NCBI GenBank assembly: GCA_934631025.1
Contig: CAKTXR010000037.1
Location: forward strand, 1 to 26,226
Source of the DNA: an uncultured Clostridia bacterium
Lineage (GTDB): Bacteria; Bacillota; Clostridia; Christensenellales; Aristaeellaceae
Direction: 5' to 3'
DNA: 26,226 bases
The notes beneath the pieces are model-generated. The model saw only the letters and a list, made by a program, of their open reading frames with translations, did no database searches and was not told the DNA's origin. The translations under genes were made by a program, and so were the position numbers. This document shows positions 21,745 to 26,226 of the stretch, in pieces (within the stretch, counting starts at the first letter, position 1; the number at the start of each line of letters is the position of its first letter).

Positions 21745-21773
21745 ATTGTATTCTGCTTTTTCGATTTTGTCAA
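21745..21773 (-). promoter_or_regulatory. repressor promoter (PRM-like)
   Basis: On the minus strand TTGACA, 17 bases, TACAAT. A TTCTG half-site overlaps the spacer near 21751. Confidence 0.85.
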
Positions 21774-21780
21774 TAAAAAA

Positions 21781-21797
21781 ATTCGCATTTTCAGAAT
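21781..21797. promoter_or_regulatory. operator O2
   Basis: ATTCGCATTTTCAGAAT: one perfect half-site (CAGAAT) and one with a mismatch, between the two divergent promoters. Confidence 0.7.
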
Positions 21798-21804
21798 TTG
21801 CCCC

Positions 21805-21833
21805 TTGACAATTCTGCATTTCAGAATTATAAT
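21805..21833 (+). promoter_or_regulatory. early promoter of the Cro-like gene (PR-like)
   Basis: TTGACA, a 17-base spacer and TATAAT: both boxes perfect. The spacer is itself an operator. Confidence 0.9.
21811..21827. promoter_or_regulatory. operator O1
   Basis: ATTCTGCATTTCAGAAT, a perfect inverted repeat that fills the spacer between the -35 and -10 of the early promoter, so a bound repressor would block polymerase directly. Confidence 0.85.
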
Positions 21834-21841
21834 CTAGCTAA

Positions 21842-21858
21842 GTTCTGAATCACAGAAC
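21842..21858. promoter_or_regulatory. operator O3
   Basis: GTTCTGAATCACAGAAC, a perfect six-base inverted repeat with a five-base centre, just downstream of the early promoter and before the Cro-like ribosome site. Confidence 0.8.
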
Positions 21859-21876
21859 ATCAGGAGGTGAAATACG

Positions 21877-22080
21877 TTGCGTATGTACGAAATGGTACGA
21901 GCCTACATTGATGATCATGGCCTGTGCCGCAAGTATATCGCCGCAAACATGGGTATCAGCGATTCGCGGCTGTCGCAGCTGCTAAACGGCAAGCGCCGCA
22001 TGACTGTAGATGACTACGTTGCTTTGTGCCGGGCCATCGCAGTTGACCCCAGAACCTTTTATCCGGCTGAAATGCAATGA
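21877..22080 (+). CDS. Cro-like small HTH protein
   Basis: The 67-residue protein is an XRE-type helix-turn-helix (IAANMGISDSRLSQLLNGKR at about 22-41) ending in PRTFYPAEMQ. It starts at TTG 21877, seven bases after GGAGGTG, rather than at ATG 21883, which would be too far. As first gene of the rightward operon under operator O1, it should act as the Cro-type counter-repressor of the S24 repressor. Its operator-binding is inferred from position. Confidence 0.85.
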   Translation: MRMYEMVRAYIDDHGLCRKYIAANMGISDSRLSQLLNGKRRMTVDDYVALCRAIAVDPRTFYPAEMQ

Positions 22081-22116
22081 TCCGGCATGACACCAAGACG
22101 CGAAAAGGAGGCTCCC

Positions 22117-22788
22117 ATGAACACACTTCAAATTTTCAAGAATCCGCAGTTCGGCTCGCTGCGGGGCATGGAGATCGAGGGCGAAAGCTGGCTGGTGGGT
22201 AAGGACGTGGCCGAGCGGCTGGGGTACAGTAACCCTCGCGATGCACTGGCCAGACACGTTGACGACGAGGACAAGAATACCGTCGTGTTTCACGACGGAA
22301 CCTCAGGAAATCCAAACGTGACCATCATCAACGAATCCGGCCTGTACGCCCTGATCTTCTCCAGCAAGCTCCCCGCGGCCCGCGCCTTCAAGCGCTGGGT
22401 AACGCACGACGTCCTGCCGGCGATCCGGCGCACCGGGCGCTATGCTCCCTCCGACGCATCGGAGATGAGCGTCTCCGAGGCCGTGCGGACGCTGCGGGAC
22501 TGCGCGCCGGAGATCCGCCCGCAGATCCTCGCGCTGCTCGAGCGCGCCGGCTACGATCTGCCGGCCCTGGAGAAAGCGCCGAACTGCCCGCCGACGGCCC
22601 GGAATGACTTCGCCTGCTGGTTCCGGCAGGCCTACATCGCCCGCGGCATGACGTATCAGGAGGTGGCCGACGCGCTGCACACCTCGCGCATGAACGTCTG
22701 GCGCTGGGGCTCGGGCTTCGCCCATCCCCGCGCGCCCTATATGCGCCGGATCGTGGAATACTTCGGCACGGAGGAGGCAGCCCTATGA
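22117..22788 (+). CDS. Bro-N antirepressor-like protein with C-terminal HTH
   Basis: The 223-residue protein has a Bro-N domain (about residues 1-110): an N-terminal MNTLQIF strand, WLVGKDVAERLGYSNPRDAL, the VDDEDKNTV segment, and NESGLYALIFSSKLPAARAFKRWV followed by HDVLPAIRRTG. This domain is typical of phage antirepressors and DNA-binding proteins. The last ~70 residues contain a second HTH (MTYQEVADALHTSRMNVWRW). The start follows AAAAGGAGG. It overlaps the next gene by ATGA. The early-operon position suits an antirepressor; the combination with a C-terminal HTH is less usual. Confidence 0.88.
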   Translation: MNTLQIFKNPQFGSLRGMEIEGESWLVGKDVAERLGYSNPRDALARHVDDEDKNTVVFHDGTSGNPNVTIINESGLYALIFSSKLPAARAFKRWVTHDVLPAIRRTGRYAPSDASEMSVSEAVRTLRDCAPEIRPQILALLERAGYDLPALEKAPNCPPTARNDFACWFRQAYIARGMTYQEVADALHTSRMNVWRWGSGFAHPRAPYMRRIVEYFGTEEAAL

Positions 22789-23018
22789 GCGACGACGCTG
22801 TCCATCTCCTGCGCCCCCGCGACGTAAGCGAACTGACCGGCCTGACCTACGAATCCGCGCTGGCCTTCACCAAGGCGCACGGCATACGCCTTGGCGGGCA
22901 CTACTACATCACCCGCCGTATGCTCGTCTGTGCGCTCGCTCTCATGGCCAGCCACACGGACGACACACCGAATAAAGGAGGATCAACCCACTATGGAAAT
23001 CAAGCTCACCGCCGATAA
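22785..23018 (+). CDS. small HTH/excisionase-like phage protein
   Basis: 77 residues starting in the ATGA overlap with the Bro gene. LLRPRDVSELTGLTYESALA and GIRLGGHYYITRRML resemble the MerR-like winged HTH of excisionases and small phage regulators: a short recognition helix followed by a beta wing. The last 20 residues are low-complexity polar. It is probably DNA-binding and may be an excisionase for the integrase at 24198; this is inferred from fold and context only. Confidence 0.6.
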   Translation: MSDDAVHLLRPRDVSELTGLTYESALAFTKAHGIRLGGHYYITRRMLVCALALMASHTDDTPNKGGSTHYGNQAHRR

Positions 23019-23372
23019 GAAGCTCATGGAGGTCCTTGAGCAGATCGCCGCCGCCCTGACGAGCGCGCTCACGAGCGCCGCACAGCCCGCTGGCAGCCCC
23101 CAGACAGCCGCACCCGCTCAGGCCGAGAAAAGGCCGCCCACGAAACGCAGCCCGCCACGGCGGCTCCTGCGCCCGCTGACGACGCTGTGGCGCCGCCCTT
23201 CCCGCTCGAGACGCCCAGCCGCGACGAGATCCAGCGCCTCGCGATCGTCAAGATCCAGGGCGGCAAGCGCGACGCGGTCAAGGCCCTGGTGGTCAAGTAT
23301 GGCGCGGCGCGCGTCGGCGAGGTCGCCGAGGACAGGCTGGCCGCCTTCAAGGCCGAGCTGGAGGCGCTGTGA
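22993..23372 (+). pseudogene. phage early protein (unknown family) with a -1 frameshift
   Basis: ATG 22993 follows GGAGGA. The N-terminal part (MEIKLTADKKLMEVLEQIAA, then an Ala/Pro-rich linker) and the C-terminal part (LETPSRDEIQRLAIVKIQGG, KALVVKYGAARVGEVAED) lie in different frames. They join into about 126 residues if one A is restored to the four-A run near 23127-23130. The two-part layout with a Pro/Ala linker recalls early phage proteins of unknown role. I see no classical slippery heptamer, so error or decay is more likely than programmed shifting. The gene runs to 23372 and precedes another unknown gene by 14 bases. Confidence 0.6.
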
Positions 23373-23386
23373 TGGGAGGTGAAGGT

Positions 23387-23746
23387 ATGCCGTGGAACAA
23401 GGTTAATCCCGATCGTTCCTGGACTAAGGTCGAGATCGAGTACACGTCGAAGCGCCGCACTATGCTTCCTCTTGCCACGCTCTGCAAGTGTAAGGATCGG
23501 TTCACCAAGATTTATCTCAACGATGCGGCTTACAGCCTGGCAAAAGAGCTTGGCCTCGAGCACGAAACGATGGACGCCTACAGATCTGGCGCAGAATGGG
23601 CCTTTGCCAAAGGCGAGAGGTTCATTCTCACCCGAAACGAGGGAAAGACGGTTTGCTCGGGCTACATCGCCGGAGAGCGCCTGTGCGATCGCATCTGGAC
23701 AGCCACGAAATGCAAAAGGTTCAGGGTGAGCAGACAGGACGAGTAA
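23387..23746 (+). CDS. unknown phage protein
   Basis: 119 residues; ATG 23387 follows GGGAGGTG by five bases. The sequence is polar and basic (KVEIEYTSKRRTMLPLATLC, KCKDRFTKIYLNDAAYSLAK), with a probable alpha-beta fold and several cysteines (residues about 33, 35, 90, 99 and 108). I recognise no family. Codon use matches its early-operon neighbours. The position between two early genes suggests a small DNA- or RNA-associated early function, but nothing in the sequence proves it. Confidence 0.65.
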   Translation: MPWNKVNPDRSWTKVEIEYTSKRRTMLPLATLCKCKDRFTKIYLNDAAYSLAKELGLEHETMDAYRSGAEWAFAKGERFILTRNEGKTVCSGYIAGERLCDRIWTATKCKRFRVSRQDE

Positions 23747-23780
23747 GTATCTGGGCCAGATCCTGCATCTGGACCGCGCC

Positions 23781-24170
23781 GTGGACCGCAAGCTGGCCGA
23801 GAAGCAGCAGCTCCTCGACCTGGTCATGCGCGCCACGCCGGTCCTGTCCGGGATGCCCAGGGGCGCGGGCGGCGTTCAGGATCGCGTGGGCGACGGCATG
23901 GCGCGTCTGGTTGACATGGAGAGTGAGATCGACCAGGCTGTTGACGAGCTGATTGACGTTCGGGCCGAGGTGCTGCGGATGCTGGAGACTCTGCCGGAGG
24001 ACGAGCAGGAGGTTCTTCATCGATATTATGTACAGGGCCAGACCATCGAGCACATCGCCGAGGACTTCCGGCCGCGCGCCAGGACGCCGCGCCAGATCTA
24101 TCGGATCAAAGCGAGGGCGCTGAAGCGCGTGCAGGCTCTGCTGGACGGAGAAAGCACCGCGGACGGCTGA
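23781..24170 (+). CDS. DUF1492/sigma-region-4-like phage regulator, 5' end uncertain
   Basis: Residues 1-75 are mostly helical, and the C-terminal part (TLPEDEQEVLHRYYVQGQTI, then RTPRQIYRIKARALKRV) looks like sigma-70 region 4 or ArpU-type late regulators, with the recognition helix around RQIYRIKARA. Full-length relatives begin with YLGQ...LD; those codons are visible just upstream (about 23748-23778) in frame but without a start. Upstream is ATG 23709 in another frame; one extra AAGT unit near 23742 would join them. The GTG at 23781 is therefore a fallback start. The gene probably controls late transcription, now lost with the structural genes. Confidence 0.72.
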   Translation: MDRKLAEKQQLLDLVMRATPVLSGMPRGAGGVQDRVGDGMARLVDMESEIDQAVDELIDVRAEVLRMLETLPEDEQEVLHRYYVQGQTIEHIAEDFRPRARTPRQIYRIKARALKRVQALLDGESTADG

Positions 24171-24197
24171 GCGCATCTGTCAAAAAGGAGGATCATC

Positions 24198-25200
24198 ATG
24201 GACAAAGCAAAGAAAAAGCCGCGCAACATGACCAGCGATGGCCGGCGCTGTATCCGCGTGGACGCGGGCACGGATCCCGTCACGGGGAAGCGCGTCCGAA
24301 AGGCCTTTTATGGAAAAACGCTGAAGGAAGCCCGGCAAAAGGCCGACGCCTACCGTCAGGCGGTCGCGGCCGGCATGGCCATTGAGGCGCAGAATCAGAC
24401 GCTGGGGCAGTGGATAGACACCTGGCTGGCCACCTATGGCGGGCAGGCCGGCTATTCGCGCAACCGCACGCAGGAGCTGGACGCGCAGCGTCTGAGCGCC
24501 CGGCTCGGCAAGATGAAGCTCACCGAGATCCGACAGGTACACATCCAGCAGTACGCGGACACCATGTCCGACTATGCCAAATCCACGGTCAGCAAAATCA
24601 AGATGACCACCAACGCGATATTCCGAGCCGCCATGGCCAACCGGCTCATACTCTTCGATCCCTGCGTCGGTGTCCGCTGGCAGAGCGCCGGAGAAGGCAC
24701 GCATCGCCGCCTGGAGGACTGGGAGGTACATTTCATCGTCGATCACTGGCAGGCGCATCGAGCCGGGCTGTGGGCCCTGATTATGCTTTTCGCCGGCCTG
24801 CGCCGCGGCGAAGTATTGGCACTCACATGGGGCGATATTGACTTTGACAGCAATCTGATCCACGTTCGGCATGGCGTTCATTTCGAGGTCAATGCGCCGA
24901 TATTGGACGCCCCTAAAACTCCGTGTTCCATCCGCGATGTACCGATCGTGCCGCCGCTGCGCCGCGCTCTGGAAGCTGCACGCGGGCGAAACGACGAATT
25001 GATCTGCATAGGCGCGGCCGGTCAGCCGGTCACCGGATCGATTTGGGCCTCCAGCTGGCGCGCCTGGCTGAACGCGATGAGCAATATCCTCAACGGCGAT
25101 ACGCGCCTGCCCGTTGCGCCTGGCCGGCGCTCGGACAAGGACCCGGAGGGCCGCCGCCGCTTTGACATCCGCGCGCACGATCTCAGGCACCCGTATGTCA
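24198..25200 (+). pseudogene. prophage tyrosine integrase, truncated inside the catalytic domain
   Basis: ATG 24198 follows AAAAAGGAGGATC. The product has an AP2-like arm-binding N-terminus (RKAFYGKTLKEARQKADAYR), a SAM-like core-binding domain (TLGQWIDTWLATYG... QVHIQQYADTMSDY) and the catalytic domain with the first Arg in GLRRGEVLALTW and the second box HDLRHPY. Directly after this box the sequence turns into another mobile element, so the conserved His/Trp box and the catalytic Tyr are lost. It cannot cut DNA. The read-through frame to 25643 is a chance fusion. The junction lies at about 25185-25210. Confidence 0.88.
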
Positions 25201-25218
25201 AGCACACGACAAAAATTT

Positions 25219-25355
25219 TTAGCTTGCGCTTGATGAATTTTCAAGCGCAGGCTTATCCTGATGCTCGGCGAAAAACTCGCGGAGCTTGTCAGCTTCTTCG
25301 GGTGGACAAAGCCAAAGCCCTGTCCGTCCACTCTGCAATAGAAAGCGATTTTCAT
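25219..25355 (-). pseudogene. small conserved mobile-element protein, frameshifted
   Basis: ATG 25355 follows GAGGTGG, ten bases past the recombinase stop. It reads MKIAFYCRVDGQGFGFVHP, then leaves frame; restoring one C to the three-C run near 25303 gives EEADKLREFFAEHQDKPALE and a stop at 25219, about 45 residues. The short conserved start recalls small companions of serine recombinases in conjugative elements. The function is unknown. A hairpin terminator lies within its end. Confidence 0.6.
25225..25249 (-). terminator. intrinsic terminator at the mobile-element end
   Basis: TGCGCTTGA and TCAAGCGCA form a perfect 9-bp stem with a 7-base loop; on the minus strand the run AAAAATTTTT follows. 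It closes the recombinase transcript near the element boundary. Confidence 0.75.
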
Positions 25356-25365
25356 GTCTGCCACC

Positions 25366-26226
25366 TCAATCGAAAATGTCTTGGATTTTGTATGCGATCT
25401 CAATGCGCATATTGGGGTACACCAGCACTCGGTCGATCAGCAGCTCGGCCAGCTCGGTGGTCAGCGTGTCCGCATCGAAAATCGCCTTGGACGCTTCCTT
25501 GCGGCTGTCCTGTCGCGCCTGTTCGTCCTGCTTCTGTTTCGCCTGTGCCAATACTGCGGCATAGGCGTTTTTTGTTTTCAGCAGCAGCTCGTCACACGCG
25601 GCCTTTTCCGCCTTGTAGGTGTTCAGGTCAATCTCGCCCATGAGATAGCGTTCATACAAGGCGCGCTTACCGTCTTGCAGTGCCTCGATCTGCTGCTCAT
25701 ATTCGGTGCGTTCCGGTACGGAAGCATCCACCCGGAGCGTACCGTCAGGGGCAAGCGGCGCGGCGGCTTCCATCTGCTTTTTCAGCGTCAGGAATACCGC
25801 CTGTTCCAGCTCTGCGGCGTTCAGGCGCATCTTGTGGCAGCGGCTTTCTTCGTCCGCCTCGGAATGGCGGCAATAATAATACGAGGTTTTCTGCATGGTG
25901 CGGGACAGCGCATGACCGCAGCAGCCGCAGAAGGCTTTGCCTTTCAGCGGGTAGTCCCGCTTCTTTTTGTTGGGCTGGGAAAAGCGGAGCTGGCTGGCCT
26001 GCACGGTATCAAACACGGTTTTCTCTACGATGGCCGGGTGATGGTCGGGGATGATGTACCATGATTCTCTGTCCTTTAGGCGGCTTCTGGTGCCGCCTAC
26101 TTCGAGAACCGCCCGCTTGCCGATCACATACACGCCGGTGTAGCGTTCGTCCTCCAAAATGCGGAGAATGGTGGATGCACTCCAAATCCCGTGACAGCGG
26201 GAAATATCGTGGGTATGATTGCCGTG
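25366..26226 (-). CDS. large serine recombinase of a conjugative/mobilizable element, 3' part
   Basis: The frame is open to the window edge and its N-terminal catalytic domain lies outside. Visible are the end of the recombinase DNA-binding domain (GIWSASTILRILEDERYTGV) and the zinc ribbon (CGCCGHALSR ... YYYCRHSEADEESRCHKM: four Cys). A long coiled-coil region (EYEQQIEALQDGKRALYERY and on) and the DUF4368-type C-terminus ending in KIQDIFD follow. Such enzymes integrate and excise elements of the TnpX/TndX or Tn1549-related groups. The gene reads toward the truncated integrase, placing the element's end near 25200. Confidence 0.9.
   Translation of the reverse strand, partial: HGNHTHDISRCHGIWSASTILRILEDERYTGVYVIGKRAVLEVGGTRSRLKDRESWYIIPDHHPAIVEKTVFDTVQASQLRFSQPNKKKRDYPLKGKAFCGCCGHALSRTMQKTSYYYCRHSEADEESRCHKMRLNAAELEQAVFLTLKKQMEAAAPLAPDGTLRVDASVPERTEYEQQIEALQDGKRALYERYLMGEIDLNTYKAEKAACDELLLKTKNAYAAVLAQAKQKQDEQARQDSRKEASKAIFDADTLTTELAELLIDRVLVYPNMRIEIAYKIQDIFD

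Noticed and set aside
23120..23140. programmed -1 frameshift in the early phage gene
   Set aside because: The codons GAG AAA AGG do not form a classical X-XXY-YYZ slippery site and no following pseudoknot is evident; a missing A explains it more simply.
25200..25643. Integrase reading frame continuing to 25643 as a 481-residue protein
   Set aside because: The part after about 25200 is the reverse strand of the recombinase and its companion gene; it is a chance read-through, not a fusion enzyme.

Overview
The window looks like a piece of a GC-rich, spore-forming gut-type Clostridia genome (Bacillota). The evidence is a SpoIID/LytB lipoprotein, a type I-C style CRISPR repeat, strong GGAGG ribosome binding sites, consensus sigma-A promoters, and prophage and conjugative-element families typical of gut Clostridia. 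No rRNA or tRNA gene is visible, so the genus cannot be named.

Layout. Positions 1-~567 are the end of a foreign mobile element (AT-rich DNA and a frameshifted excisionase-like gene) that joins, and apparently truncates, a secreted-protein gene. About 567-16740 is core chromosome: an aminoglycoside-nucleotidyltransferase-like gene with a frameshifted VOC (glyoxalase fold) gene, an XRE regulator, trpS divergent from a GtrA flippase, a nucleoside phosphorylase, a PopT (DUF368) lipid-carrier transporter, a 58-residue Cys-rich protein, a DegV-hemolysin III pair, a probable type I toxin-antitoxin locus, purA-purB, a SpoIID lipoprotein and radA. About 16750-25200 is a broken prophage: portal fragment, terL and terS on the minus strand, a two-gene cassette bounded by CRISPR repeats, a repressor/Cro switch with three operators, a Bro-type antirepressor, small early genes, a DUF1492 regulator and an integrase cut off inside its catalytic domain. 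From about 25200 to the end lies the 3' part of a large serine recombinase gene of another mobile element, which interrupts the integrase.

Two dispersed intergenic repeat families run through the window, three copies each. Family 1 is about 116 bp (9276, 14350 and, reversed, 16745). Family 2 is about 144 bp (9991, 14991 and, reversed, 18945) and folds into two hairpins whose stems covary between copies, which points to a conserved structured RNA or DNA hairpin. One family 2 copy supplies the last ~23 codons and the stop of radA. One family 1 copy abuts the truncated portal gene, and one family 2 copy lies inside prophage DNA.

The candidates for something new are family 2, the two-gene cassette sitting between type I-C-like CRISPR repeats, and the toxin locus with its convergent RNA. 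Several genes carry single frameshifts in short homopolymers or dinucleotide runs. These may be real decay or base-calling errors and should be checked against reads first.
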